A stretch of DNA of 35,552 nucleotides from an uncultured Clostridium sp. (GTDB taxonomy: Bacteria; Bacillota; Clostridia; TANB77; CAG-508). The notes under the pieces were generated by a model, which saw nothing but the letters and a program-made list of their open reading frames with translations, was not told where the DNA came from and did no database searches. Below are positions 1 to 11,994 of the stretch, piece by piece; the first letter of the stretch is position 1; every line of letters begins with the position of its first letter. A program made the position numbers and the translations under genes. The stretch covers positions 1 through 35,552 of the forward strand of contig CAOKNG010000011.1 of the NCBI GenBank assembly GCA_948470025.1, given 5' to 3'.

Positions 1-10
1 CCTATTTTTT

Positions 11-941
11 TCAATTAATACCCTCCAGTATGATTTTCATATTTTCTTCTTTTTCGTTTGCATCTAACCATTTTGTTTGCTTATTTTTTCGAAACCATGT
101 TAATTGTCTTTTGGCATATCGCCTCGTTTCTTGTTTTATGGTTTCAATCGCTTCTTCTTTTGTTATATTCCCCTCTAAATATTCTTTTATCTCTTTATAT
201 CCCAATGCTTGCATAGCTGTTGGATATTCGTGGTAGGTTTTAAGTATCTGTTTTACTTCTTCTATTAATCCTTGTTCTATCATAATATCCACTCTTTTGT
301 TAATTCTATCATATAGTTTTTCTCGTTCCATAGTAAGTGCATACACTTTGTAATCATAAGGTACTTCTTGTTTTCTCGATTCAATTTCTTGTTGGGTTTT
401 AGTTTTTCCAGTTTGATGATAGACTTCTAAAACACGTAAAATTCGTTTTTGGTCATTTGGAGTAATTTTTCTCATTGCTACTTCGTCAATTTTAGTTGCT
501 TCGTCATATAGTGTTTGCAATCCTTCTTTTTCTACTCTTTGTTCTAAATATTTTCGATATGTTTCGTCAAATTCCATTTCTGGATAATCAATATTGTAAA
601 TAAGAACATCAATATATAAGCCTGTCCCACCTACAACAATTGGTGTTTTCCCTTTTTGTAAAATTTTTTCTATGGCTTTTATGGCTGCCTTTTTATAATC
701 TGCTACACTATATCTCTCATTTGGTGGTACAAAATCTAATAAATAATGATGAATTCCTTGCATTTCTTCTTTGCTTGGTTTTGCACTGCCAATGTCCATT
801 TCCTTATAAATCTGCATTGAGTCTGCCGAAACAATTTCACCATTTATTCGTTTTGCAAGTTCAATGGATAGCGCAGTTTTCCCGAGAAGCCGTTGGTCCA
901 CAAATGACAATTATTGTTGGCTTTTTTTCTAATTTTTGCAT
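11..941 (-). CDS. miaA: tRNA dimethylallyltransferase MiaA, needs +1 shift at CGG
   Basis: MiaA transfers a dimethylallyl group to A37 of tRNAs that read UNN codons. The protein begins at the ATG at 941, behind AAGGGAGG, and its first 19 codons end in GPTAS. The next codon is CGG (884-882). Reading on in frame gives a stop seven codons later, but skipping the C gives GKTALS, completing the P-loop GPTASGKT. The rest follows in that frame: ADSMQIYKEMDIGSAKP near the N-terminus, VVGGTGLYI near residue 105, and a C-terminal YAKRQLTWFRK block. The corrected length of 309 residues is normal for MiaA. Downstream of mutL, as in many bacteria. The frame assignment is seen directly; whether the extra C is real or recoded cannot be settled from sequence alone. 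Confidence 0.93.
881..887 (-). other. Putative +1 recoding site TCT-CGG-G (miaA)
   Basis: Zero-frame TCT CGG G. Skipping C gives TCT GGG, the Ser-Gly of the MiaA P-loop. The zero frame meets TGA soon after. Confidence 0.7.
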
Positions 942-974
942 TGTTTCGTTATCCTCCCTTCATAAAAAAGGTTT

Positions 975-1050
975 GTAGGGGTCGATGCCCACATCGACCC
1001 ATTCTAATTTTGTGCCTTGTTTTCGGGTCGATGAGGGCATCGACCCCTAC
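975..1050. repeat. Inverted repeat of two 26-bp GTAGGGG/CCCCTAC arms
   Basis: Arms at 975-1000 and 1025-1050 are reverse complements with one mismatch, separated by 24 bp. Each arm is itself palindromic (GGTCGATG ... CATCGACC). The outer ends are GTAGGGG and CCCCTAC, shared with the other short palindromes in this window. It lies between the membrane-protein gene and miaA and may form a strong RNA hairpin. It looks like a dispersed non-coding repeat rather than an operator. Confidence 0.75.
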
Positions 1051-1056
1051 ATTGAT

Positions 1057-1488
1057 TTATTTAATTACATTTGATAACAATCCTATTTCAAATGTTTTAA
1101 TATAGCTTGCTTCTATAATGATTACTAATACTAACGCAATCCCTAAAATTAATAGTCTTTTTTGTACTTGTTCTGGTTTTAGGCGTTCTTGTTTGTATTT
1201 GTTTAAGATGTTTCCTAAATATGGTAAAGCAAAAATTGTGTTAATTGGTGCAAAAAGAAGTACCGATACCATTTTAGCTGTTTTTAAGAAATTTTCTTGA
1301 CTCACTTGTATGCCATTTGAGCTAAATGCTACAATTGTCCATGTGATGATTAAAACTACAAAAATTCCTATGATGATAAAATTTAATTTTTGTTCTTTTT
1401 TAAATTCATAAATATTCGTAGAAACCATTAGGATTGCTATAATATAAATAGCAATTGATATGATTGTTATGATAAACATATTCCTCAT
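1057..1488 (-). CDS. Small integral membrane protein, unknown function
   Basis: A protein of about 143 residues with four hydrophobic segments: roughly residues 4-22, 36-56, 70-90 and 112-131. It has a Lys/Arg-rich loop before the last segment (KYKQERLKPEQVQKR). No known family is recognised. The start is uncertain: ATG at 1488 follows AAAGG too closely, while the ATG three codons later (1479) has a well-spaced AGGATGAGG, so 1479 may be the real start. It sits between mutL and miaA on the same strand and is probably co-transcribed with them. Nothing in the sequence ties it to repair or tRNA modification. Confidence 0.7.
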   Translation of the reverse strand: MRNMFIITIISIAIYIIAILMVSTNIYEFKKEQKLNFIIIGIFVVLIITWTIVAFSSNGIQVSQENFLKTAKMVSVLLFAPINTIFALPYLGNILNKYKQERLKPEQVQKRLLILGIALVLVIIIEASYIKTFEIGLLSNVIK

Positions 1489-1564
1489 CCTTTCGTTTTG
1501 GCATTTGTGTTTGTTTTATTGCTTGCATTTTGCAACTCTTTTTCAAACTCGCCTTTTTCTTTGG

Positions 1565-4186
1565 TTATTTTCTTCTTGCAAATTTTTTCTCAATATCGTC
1601 CTTATCCATACGAATCGCTGTTGGTCTTCCATGTGGACAAGTAAATGGGTTTGGAAGTTCTAGTAATTCGCTCATTAAACTATCCACTTCTTCTGGCGTT
1701 AAGTCCATATGTGCCTTTACTGCTGCTTTACAAGCAACCGTTGCAATGAATTTTTCTTCTATTTCTTGTTTTGCGGTTCTTGCTACGGTATTTATTTCGT
1801 CTAATGTTTCCATGAATAATTCTTTTGTATCTAAATCGATACAAATATTAGGAACTCCCATTAGTTTAATTGTATTTTCTCCAAATTCTTCAAAAGCAAA
1901 ACCTGCTTTTCCAAACATATCTGCATTATCTCTTAGAATGTCCATTTCTTTGTGAGTTAATGTAATGACATCTGGTAATAATAACATTTGTGATTCTTTT
2001 GCTTCATCTGAATAATAATTTTTCTTTACTTTTTCGTACATTACTCTTTCATGAGCTGCATGTTGGTCAATAATATATAATTCTTTTTCAATTTCAATAA
2101 TAATATAGGTACGAAAGGCAATTCCTACTAATTTATAAGTTGGCTTTTTCAATTCTTCTACTTCATCAAACATCGATATTTTATTGTCATTTTTGATTAA
2201 TTCATAGGCACTTATTTTTTCTTTTTCTTTGTTTTGTTCCTCTATGGTCGAGGCTGGCAATTTTCCAAATATTTTTTCATACATATTTTCAAATTCAGGA
2301 TTATTCTGAACATCGTCCATTTTTTCTAATTTTTCAATCATTTCTTGTATTTCATTGCTTGAAAATGGATTCGTTTGTTCTTTGTCTGGCTCTTCTTCTA
2401 TTTCATTTTCTAACGTTTTACTTTCGCCAATCTCATTTGTTTTTCCAAATGGTTCTACTTCTTCCCTCTCAGCTTTATAATCAAATGAAAATGGCTTATA
2501 TTCCTCACTATCTTCTCTTACTACTAAATTTTGCATTTCTTCTTTTTTCGGCATTAGTCCTGTTGGTTCATTTTTCTCTTTTAAAGCGGTTTCTGGTTTT
2601 TTTACCATTTTATTATCATATTGTATATTACCAATGACACCATCTACACTAGGCATGTCTATTTTTGTATATTCGCTTTCTAATACTCCTGTGTTCATTT
2701 CTTCTAAACTTTTTATTTCACTATGGATTCTATCGTCTTTCTTATTTGACATTGGGTCATTTTTTTCTTCTTCATCGTTGTTTGTTTCTTCCATACCTTG
2801 GGTTTGGATATTATCCTTTTGTAATATAACATTTCCTTCTTCATCTTCTACTAATCCAATTTTTTGAGTATCTGTAATTAATTTATCAATGTTTGTTTTC
2901 AAGCTTGAATCATTTTCCGCTTCTTCTTTTAGTCTTTTTTGCATTGCCATTAATTCTTTAAATACATCCATTTTTTTCTCTTCCATATTTTCTTTGTGCT
3001 GTTCTTTCATTTCTCTTTTTTGGAAAATATCTTCAATTACATTTACATCATTATGTACTTCTATGTCTTCTTGTTTATCCTCTTTCTTAATTTTTCGAAA
3101 CAAATCGGTAATACTTGATTTTGCAGCCTGTCCGCTTGGTGAAACACTATCTTCAAACTTTGTAATTTCTGGTGTTTTTTCGGTATTTGCAACTAATTCT
3201 GCTTTTAATAATGTGTCTTTAATTGCATGGTATACCGCTTTAAATACTTTATTTTCTTCTTCAAAACGAACTTCTAATTTTGCTGGATGTACATTAACAT
3301 CTACCTTAGCTGGATTTAAATCAATATTTAAAATAAGAAATCCATATTTTCCAATTGGTAATAGTCCCTTAAAGCTATTCTCTGTTGCCCCAGATAAAGT
3401 CTTATCTTTTACATATCTTTTATTTACAAAAAAGGTTTGGTTACTTCTATTTGACCTTGCAATTTCTGGTTTTCCTACAACTCCTGTAACGTGAATATCT
3501 TCGTAACTATAATCCACATTAACAACACTACTTGCAATATCACTGCCATAAATTGCATAAACAACATCTTGCAAATTACTATTCCCAGATGTTTGAAGTA
3601 TGGTTTTTCCTGCATTAATTAATTTAAATGCAATATGAGGATTCACCAAAGCAAGTCTTGTCACGGTATCTTCAATATAGCCAGATTCTGTATAATCTTT
3701 TTTTAAGAATTTATAACGTACTGGCGTATTAAAAAATAAGTTTTGTACTGTAATTGTAGTTCCTACTGGGCATCCTGTTTCCTCTGCTAATAGCACTTTT
3801 CCTGCTTCTACTACAATTCGATTTCCCGTTTCAGAAGTTTCTGTTTTTGAAATCATTTCCACATTGGCAATTGCTGCAATACTTGCCAATGCTTCACCAC
3901 GAAATCCCATTGATTTTACAACACTTAAATCACTTGCACTTCGAATTTTACTAGTAGCATGTCTTTCAAAAGCAATTTCCATATCATCTTTTGCAATTCC
4001 TTTTCCATTATCGGAAATGCGAATATAGGAAATTCCTCCATTTCGAATTTCAATATTAATATTGGTTGCTTCTGCATCAATTGAGTTTTCTACCATTTCT
4101 TTTACAACAGAGGCTGGTCTTTCAATTACTTCTCCTGCCGCAATTTTGTTGATGGTTAGTTCATCTAATAATACAATATTTCCCAT
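1565..4186 (-). CDS. mutL: DNA mismatch repair protein MutL
   Basis: MutL links mismatch recognition by MutS to strand incision. The N-terminal GHKL ATPase is clear: VENSIDAEATNI, DNGKGI, GFRGEALASI and TTITVQNLFFNTPVR within about the first 150 residues. The C-terminal domain carries the endonuclease motif DQHAAHERVMYE, then ACKAAVKAH and the metal-site CPHGRP. So this is the nicking type found in bacteria without MutH. The linker between them (about residues 340-650) is unusually long and very acidic, giving 873 residues against roughly 600-650 for common MutL proteins. The start at 4186 follows GAAGAGG. No in-frame CGG codon was found across the gene. Confidence 0.97.
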   Translation of the reverse strand: MGNIVLLDELTINKIAAGEVIERPASVVKEMVENSIDAEATNINIEIRNGGISYIRISDNGKGIAKDDMEIAFERHATSKIRSASDLSVVKSMGFRGEALASIAAIANVEMISKTETSETGNRIVVEAGKVLLAEETGCPVGTTITVQNLFFNTPVRYKFLKKDYTESGYIEDTVTRLALVNPHIAFKLINAGKTILQTSGNSNLQDVVYAIYGSDIASSVVNVDYSYEDIHVTGVVGKPEIARSNRSNQTFFVNKRYVKDKTLSGATENSFKGLLPIGKYGFLILNIDLNPAKVDVNVHPAKLEVRFEEENKVFKAVYHAIKDTLLKAELVANTEKTPEITKFEDSVSPSGQAAKSSITDLFRKIKKEDKQEDIEVHNDVNVIEDIFQKREMKEQHKENMEEKKMDVFKELMAMQKRLKEEAENDSSLKTNIDKLITDTQKIGLVEDEEGNVILQKDNIQTQGMEETNNDEEEKNDPMSNKKDDRIHSEIKSLEEMNTGVLESEYTKIDMPSVDGVIGNIQYDNKMVKKPETALKEKNEPTGLMPKKEEMQNLVVREDSEEYKPFSFDYKAEREEVEPFGKTNEIGESKTLENEIEEEPDKEQTNPFSSNEIQEMIEKLEKMDDVQNNPEFENMYEKIFGKLPASTIEEQNKEKEKISAYELIKNDNKISMFDEVEELKKPTYKLVGIAFRTYIIIEIEKELYIIDQHAAHERVMYEKVKKNYYSDEAKESQMLLLPDVITLTHKEMDILRDNADMFGKAGFAFEEFGENTIKLMGVPNICIDLDTKELFMETLDEINTVARTAKQEIEEKFIATVACKAAVKAHMDLTPEEVDSLMSELLELPNPFTCPHGRPTAIRMDKDDIEKKFARRK

Positions 4187-4384
4187 ATAAATATCCTCTT
4201 CTTTCTAATTGTTCACTTTATATGGATTATATCATTTATTATTATTTTTTGTATAGTTTTTTGGAATAATTTATTGATTTTTCCTAGATAATTTTTAATC
4301 TGTTTTGATTTTTAAAATGATTTTACGATGAGTAAAATTTTTGAAATAACGAAAAGCACCTATGCTTGCTTTTCCTATTCAGAA

Positions 4385-4930
4385 TTAAATAGCAGTTTGC
4401 ATTTTCTTTGTTTTACTGTCTATCAAATCGATGTCTAATAATACTGCTTCCATTCGATCATTTAGCTTTTCTTGTCCTTTTTTCAATAAACGAATATCTT
4501 TTCTTGTTTCTTTTTGCCCCATCTTTAATGTAGTAATATCTTTTATTATTTTCTTTTGATTTGTTTTTAGCATACTAATATCTTTCATCATCGTATTTTG
4601 ATTTTCTTTTAGCTCACTAATATCTCCAATCATTCTAAGTTGTGTTTGTAACATTTCCTCTTGCTTTTTTTGTTGTTCACTCATAACTTGTGCCATCTTA
4701 TCTTGCTTTTCTCTTAGTTCATTAATATCTTCTTGCATTCTTCCTTGGTTTTCTTTTAGTTCAGCAATATCTTCTTGCATTTTTCCTTGGTTTTCTTTTA
4801 GTTCAGCAATATCTTCTTGCATTTTTCCTTGGTTTTCTTTTAGTTCAGCAATATCTTCTTGCATTCTTCCTTGTGAATCAATTACTTTATCAAGCTTATT
4901 TAATATTTCTTGTGCCAATACATCACTCAT
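4385..4930 (-). CDS. Coiled-coil protein with 14-residue repeats
   Basis: A 181-residue, entirely helical, charged protein. It carries about four near-perfect 14-residue repeats of the type MQEDIAELKENQGK (residues about 22-75), then more degenerate copies to the C-terminus (ISELKENQ, ISMLKTNQ, ITTLKMGQ, IRLLKKGQ). The repeats have heptad spacing and predict a long coiled coil. There is no signal peptide or membrane segment. The start at 4930 is supported by AGAGGAGGTG. The function is not recognisable; similar short coiled-coil repeat proteins are common hypothetical genes in gut Clostridia. Copy number may vary because the DNA units are nearly identical. Confidence 0.8.
   Translation of the reverse strand: MSDVLAQEILNKLDKVIDSQGRMQEDIAELKENQGKMQEDIAELKENQGKMQEDIAELKENQGRMQEDINELREKQDKMAQVMSEQQKKQEEMLQTQLRMIGDISELKENQNTMMKDISMLKTNQKKIIKDITTLKMGQKETRKDIRLLKKGQEKLNDRMEAVLLDIDLIDSKTKKMQTAI
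4737..4868. repeat. 42-bp tandem repeat, about 3 copies
   Basis: Nearly identical 42-bp units (each containing TTCCTTGGTTTTCTTTTAGT) encode the 14-residue coiled-coil repeats. The length is a multiple of three, so copy-number change would keep the frame. Confidence 0.85.
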
Positions 4931-5092
4931 ATTTTCACCTCCTCTTTCTTTATTTAATAAAATTATCTTACCATATTCTAGTATTCAATTACAAGTATTT
5001 TTTTCATTTTGTAACACTTTTTTGTAAAAAGAATACTATATACCATACGAAAGAACAAAAAACTTAGTTCTTTATGGGGAGGTTACTTAATT

Positions 5093-5192
5093 ATGAGAAA
5101 TTGTTGTAACAGTGAGATTTTGTGGTTCATTATCTTATTCTTACTATTGTTTCGGTAACTGTGGAAGCAACTGCTGCATAAGTAGAAACTAG
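5093..5192 (+). CDS. Cys-rich hydrophobic micropeptide, needs +1 shift at CGG
   Basis: A strong GGGGAGG precedes the ATG at 5093. The zero frame gives 20 codons of a hydrophobic peptide ending LLLF and then CGG TAA. Skipping the C of CGG (5153) extends it by GNCGSNCCISRN to TAG at 5190-5192, for 32 residues in total. The extended form has Cys pairs on both sides of a single membrane-spanning stretch, like the next gene. It is not recognised beyond being a small Cys/Gly-rich membrane peptide. Without the shift the product loses its whole Gly/Cys tail. The same CGG pattern in genes of known family makes the shift credible, but there is no homologue-level proof here. Confidence 0.6.
5150..5156 (+). 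other. Putative +1 recoding site TTT-CGG-T (Cys-rich peptide)
   Basis: Zero-frame TTT CGG TAA. Skipping C gives TTT GGT AAC TGT, adding a Gly/Cys-rich tail. The stop codon follows CGG directly. Confidence 0.55.
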
Positions 5193-5248
5193 CAATTCTT
5201 ACCCTTAAACAGAAAAGTACATTTCATATGCGAAAGGGGGGAAAGATT

Positions 5249-5392
5249 ATGCCAGAGAACAGAGGTTGCGGATGTGGATGCGGCTGCGGTTTCGGTGGAG
5301 ACGGTTGCATTTGGATCATCATCGTTATATTAATTCTTTGCTGCTGTTGCGGTGGAAACGGCTTCGGCGGTGGATGTGGTGGATGTTGCTAA
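5249..5392 (+). CDS. Gly/Cys-rich hydrophobic peptide
   Basis: A 47-residue peptide: MPENRG, then a CGCGCGCGFGG run, a hydrophobic stretch WIIIVILIL, then CCCCGGNGFGGGCGGCC. About a quarter of the residues are cysteine. The ATG at 5249 follows AAAGGGGGGAAAG, and a terminator lies just downstream. It shares its plan (Cys cluster, short membrane segment, Cys/Gly cluster) with the preceding micropeptide. Possible roles such as a surface or spore-associated peptide are only guesses. All CGG triplets in it are out of frame. Confidence 0.7.
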   Translation: MPENRGCGCGCGCGFGGDGCIWIIIVILILCCCCGGNGFGGGCGGCC

Positions 5393-5413
5393 TTAACTTA
5401 GCAAACCATCAAA

Positions 5414-5456
5414 AAAAGAGGGGCAATGTTCGTTAAAGAACGCTCCTCTTTTTTTG
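5414..5456 (+). terminator. Intrinsic terminator after the Cys-rich peptides
   Basis: Stem AAAGAGGGGC / GCTCCTCTTT around a loop containing GTTCGTTAAAGAAC, followed by a T run on the + strand. Confidence 0.85.
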
Positions 5457-5477
5457 CAATGGATAAAAGTCTCTCCA

Positions 5478-5765
5478 TCACAGATTAAAACTAGGAATGA
5501 TTACCAGAGCATATAGAAATATCGCAAATATTCCTACAAGTAGAAGCATTGGAAATGTTCCCATTCTTTCATGTAACTTATCAAAGACTTCACTAATCCT
5601 TTCTGTAGTTTTACCTAACATTTCCCAAAACCATTCTGTCTTTTCGAAAAATTTATTAAACATTTCATTTTCCTTTTGTTCCTCTTCTACGAATTCTGGT
5701 TCCAAGACTGTAGACCCTTCATCATCCTCATTTAGCATCATATAGTCTAAAAATTTCCGTAACAT
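5478..5765 (-). CDS. Small protein with a C-terminal membrane anchor
   Basis: About 95 residues from the ATG at 5765, chosen because AAAAGGAGATTAAA lies just upstream; an in-frame ATG at 5786 lacks a ribosome binding site. There is an acidic N-terminal half, an amphipathic middle (FFEKTEWFWEML) and one C-terminal membrane segment (MLLLVGIFAIFLYALVIIP). No known family is recognised. The third codon is CGG (5759-5757), and here it must be read in the zero frame, since +1 would stop after five residues. It is therefore one of the few ordinary CGG codons in the window. Confidence 0.65.
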   Translation of the reverse strand: MLRKFLDYMMLNEDDEGSTVLEPEFVEEEQKENEMFNKFFEKTEWFWEMLGKTTERISEVFDKLHERMGTFPMLLLVGIFAIFLYALVIIPSFNL

Positions 5766-5836
5766 TTTAATCTCCTTTTCATACATTTATTTGTTTTCTA
5801 TACTACTATTATACTACATTATGAAAACTTTTTCAA

Positions 5837-7477
<1,641 letters not shown>

Positions 7478-7521
7478 TCAAATCCTTTCTTTTTTGTATT
7501 CGAACGACCAATGCAGGTCAT

Positions 7522-7809
<288 letters not shown>

Positions 7810-7839
7810 TTACCTCCTTTAAAATTTGCTTATTTTGTT

Positions 7840-7866
7840 TTAGCACTCTATTTGTCTGACTGCTAA
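7840..7866 (-). promoter_or_regulatory. CIRCE operator (HrcA site) of groESL
   Basis: On the + strand, TTAGCACTC - 9 bp - GACTGCTAA. The CIRCE consensus is TTAGCACTC-N9-GAGTGCTAA, so there is one mismatch. It overlaps the start region of groES transcription. The known role is repression by HrcA, relieved by heat shock. Confidence 0.93.
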
Positions 7867-7867
7867 T

Positions 7868-7896
7868 AATTTATACCTTTTATTAGCAATTGTCAA
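7868..7896 (-). promoter_or_regulatory. Vegetative promoter of groESL
   Basis: On the minus strand, TTGACA (7896-7891), a 17-bp spacer and TAAATT (7873-7868), directly upstream of CIRCE. Confidence 0.8.
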
Positions 7897-7927
7897 TACT
7901 GTTTGCTAAAATTCACATATTTTTCAC

Positions 7928-7963
7928 AAAAAAACGCTCATATCATTGTATGAACGTTTTTTT
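7928..7963 (-). terminator. Intrinsic terminator after pyrG
   Basis: A symmetrical hairpin AAAAAAACG-TCATA ... TATGA-CGTTTTTTT between the pyrG stop and the groESL promoter. T runs on both strands could make it bidirectional, but only pyrG transcription runs into it. Confidence 0.8.
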
Positions 7964-7985
7964 AGATTATGCGTTTTGTTTATAA

Positions 7986-8010
7986 GGGTTGCATGATATG
8001 CAACCCCTAC
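7986..8010. repeat. Palindromic repeat GGGTTGCAT...ATGCAACCCCTAC
   Basis: A 21-bp palindrome (GGGTTGCATGATATGCAACCC) followed by CTAC. It is one of three copies of this core in the window (others at 11961 and 29213) and lies just after pyrG. Confidence 0.8.
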
Positions 8011-8012
8011 GT

Positions 8013-9696
<1,684 letters not shown>

Positions 9697-9758
9697 ATTC
9701 TTTCTATGTAATTAGTTTATCATGTCATTCTACAAATTGCAACCTATTTTTACAAAAA

Positions 9759-11177
9759 TTAAAATATTTTTTCAAAACGGTCTTTTTGAATTTCATCTGG
9801 TACTTCGATTGGATATTCCCCTGTAAAACATCCCGTACAAAATCCAGTTCGGTTCGATTTTTTAGCAATTTCTAATAAGCTTTCCATACTTAAATATTCT
9901 AATGAATCGGCTCCTATTTCTTTTCTAATTTCTTCTATGGTTTTATTATTTGCGATTAGGTTTTCTTTACTTGCTACATCGGTTCCAAAATAACAAATAT
10001 CGGTATAAGCTGGGGAAGCAATACGTAAATGTACCTCTTTTGCTCCCGCTTTTTTTAGGGTTTGTACAATTCTGGTAATCGTGGTTCCTCTTACAATGGA
10101 GTCATCTACTAATACAATCTTTCTATCCTTTACATTTTCTTTAATTGGATTTAATTTTAAGGCTACTTTACTTTTCCTCTGTGCTTGTGTTGGAAGAATA
10201 AAGGTTCTTCCTATGTATTTACTTTTTACAAATACCATGTCATATGGTATTTTCGATTCTTTCGAATACCCAAGTGCTGCATCATTGCCGGAGTCTGGTA
10301 CACCTGCTACAATATCGGCATCCACTGGTGCTTGACGAGCCAAATATTTTCCTACTTCTTTTCGGAATTTGTGAACATTTAATCCGTCAATTGTGGAATC
10401 TGGTCTTGCTAAATAGATATATTCAAAAATACATAATCCATCATTTTTCTCATCTGCATAAGTAACAGAGGTTACTTTATTATCGGTTACAATAATCATT
10501 TCTCCTGGTTCTACATCTCGTATAAATTCGGCTCCAACTGTGTCTAGCGCACAGCTTTCAGATGCAAATATAATGTTATCCCCTAGTTTTCCCATACATA
10601 AAGGGCGAAACCCTTGTGGATCTCTTAGAGCAATTAGTTTCTTAGAAGACATTACCAATAACGAATATGCTCCTTTAATATATTTTACTGCATTTCTTAC
10701 CGCTTCTTCTACACTATGCGTTTTTAATCTTTCTCTTGCAATTAGGTAAGCAATTACTTCTGTATCACTTGTTGAATTAAAAATCGCTCCTGCATTTTGT
10801 AATTCGTCTTTTAAATCCATTGCATTCGTTAAATTTCCATTATGAACAAGACTAAGATTTCCTTTGGCATATCTTGTTACAATTGGTTGTGCATTTTCTT
10901 TTTTGGGTGCTCCTGTGGTAGAATAACGAACATGTCCTATTCCCATTTTCCCTTTTGGTAAGGTATCTACAATATGTGGTTTAAATACATTCGAAACAAG
11001 CCCTACATCTTTATGGTAAGAAACAACTCCACCATTATTTACTGCAATCCCACACGCTTCTTCTCCTCTATGTTGAAGACTTGAAAGCCCTGCACAAATT
11101 ACTTGTGCTAACTCTTCTTCATTTTTCATCGAATACATTCCAAAAATTCCACATTCTTCTCTTAATTTACGAAACAT
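9759..11177 (-). CDS. purF: Amidophosphoribosyltransferase PurF
   Basis: First committed step of purine synthesis: PRPP plus glutamine gives phosphoribosylamine. It has a short N-terminal propeptide (MFRKLREE) before the nucleophile Cys in ECGIFGMY, as in the B. subtilis type, which is processed to expose that Cys. SLQHRGEEACGI and HVRYSTTG complete the glutaminase domain, and VLVDDSIVRGTT is the PRPP loop. The late FCTGCFTGEYP cysteines fit the Fe-S ligands of this subtype. Length is 472 residues. It is divergent from purN. Confidence 0.98.
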   Translation of the reverse strand: MFRKLREECGIFGMYSMKNEEELAQVICAGLSSLQHRGEEACGIAVNNGGVVSYHKDVGLVSNVFKPHIVDTLPKGKMGIGHVRYSTTGAPKKENAQPIVTRYAKGNLSLVHNGNLTNAMDLKDELQNAGAIFNSTSDTEVIAYLIARERLKTHSVEEAVRNAVKYIKGAYSLLVMSSKKLIALRDPQGFRPLCMGKLGDNIIFASESCALDTVGAEFIRDVEPGEMIIVTDNKVTSVTYADEKNDGLCIFEYIYLARPDSTIDGLNVHKFRKEVGKYLARQAPVDADIVAGVPDSGNDAALGYSKESKIPYDMVFVKSKYIGRTFILPTQAQRKSKVALKLNPIKENVKDRKIVLVDDSIVRGTTITRIVQTLKKAGAKEVHLRIASPAYTDICYFGTDVASKENLIANNKTIEEIRKEIGADSLEYLSMESLLEIAKKSNRTGFCTGCFTGEYPIEVPDEIQKDRFEKIF

Positions 11178-11344
11178 CGTTTTTGCACTCCCTTATACCA
11201 AAATTTGTCTTTTTTCTCTTATTTTCGTCTTTTTTGCACTATACTTTTATTATAACGGAAATTTTATAAAAAGTATAGTGGCTATTGTAATTTTTTTTGG
11301 TTTTTGATATATTGTATGTATCCCAATGGAAAGGAAGGATTTTT

Positions 11345-11918
11345 ATGTACAATTTGGTTGTATTTGCATCGCGGTAATGGAACTACTTTACAAAGTATCA
11401 TTGATGCCATAGAAAATAAAGTTTTGGATGCTAACATTTGTCTTGTTGTATCTGACCACGAGGACGCCTATGCCTTGCAAAGAGCAAGAAATTTTGGTAT
11501 CGCGACTTATATTATTACCTCTAAAACCACGAAGGAAATGGATGAAGAATTAGCAGTAAAATTGCAAAAATATCCTGTCGATTTAATTGTGCTTGCAGGA
11601 TATTTACGAATGATTGGAAATAGATTATTAGAAAAATATACCATTATTAATACCCATCCTTCTCTTTTACCTAAATTTGGAGGAAAAGGGATGTATGGAA
11701 TGAATGTACATAGGGCAGTTATCGAAGCAGGTGAAGAATACAGTGGTGTCACTCTTCACTATGTAAATAACGAATATGATAAGGGAAATATGATTAGACA
11801 AACCAAAGTAAAGGTAGAACCAACCGATACCGCAGAAACGCTATCGGCAAAAGTGCAAAAAGCAGAAAAAATGCAATTGGTAGAGGCTTTACAGGAATTT
11901 GTGAGGGAAAAGAAATAA
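11345..11918 (+). CDS. purN: Phosphoribosylglycinamide formyltransferase PurN, needs +1 shift at CGG
   Basis: Adds the first formyl group in purine synthesis, using 10-formyl-THF. The start is the ATG at 11345 behind AAGGAAGG. The zero frame reads MYNLVVFAS, then CGG and an immediate TAA. Skipping the C gives ASGNGTTLQSIIDAI, the conserved phosphate-binding SGNGT loop of PurN. Catalytic elements follow: INTHPSLLPKFGGKGM, with the active-site Asn/His, and later SGVTLHYVNNEYDKG with the catalytic Asp. The corrected length of 190 residues is normal. An upstream in-frame extension of the main frame (to 11304) lacks a ribosome binding site and the family N-terminus, so it is rejected. It is convergent with purD and divergent from purF. 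Confidence 0.93.
11369..11375 (+). other. Putative +1 recoding site TCG-CGG-T (purN)
   Basis: Zero-frame TCG CGG TAA. Skipping C gives TCG GGT AAT GGA, the Ser-Gly-Asn-Gly of the PurN loop. The stop follows CGG at once. Confidence 0.72.
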
Positions 11919-11960
11919 TCTCTGGTTTCTTTTTATTTAAAACAAATCATTTGTCGGCTT

Positions 11961-11981
11961 GGGTTGCATAATATGCAACCC
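11961..11981. repeat. Palindromic repeat GGGTTGCATAATATGCAACCC
   Basis: A perfect palindrome apart from its centre, in the gap between convergent purN and purD. It has the same core as the copies at 7986 and 29213 but lacks the CTAC end. It may serve as a bidirectional terminator stem. Confidence 0.8.
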
Positions 11982-11994
11982 AAACTGGCATTTT

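Noticed and set aside
2889..3494. Long + strand open frames opposite mutL (also 1530-1955)
   Set aside because: They are antisense shadows of the mutL coding sequence with no ribosome binding site and low-complexity Ser/Phe-rich translations.
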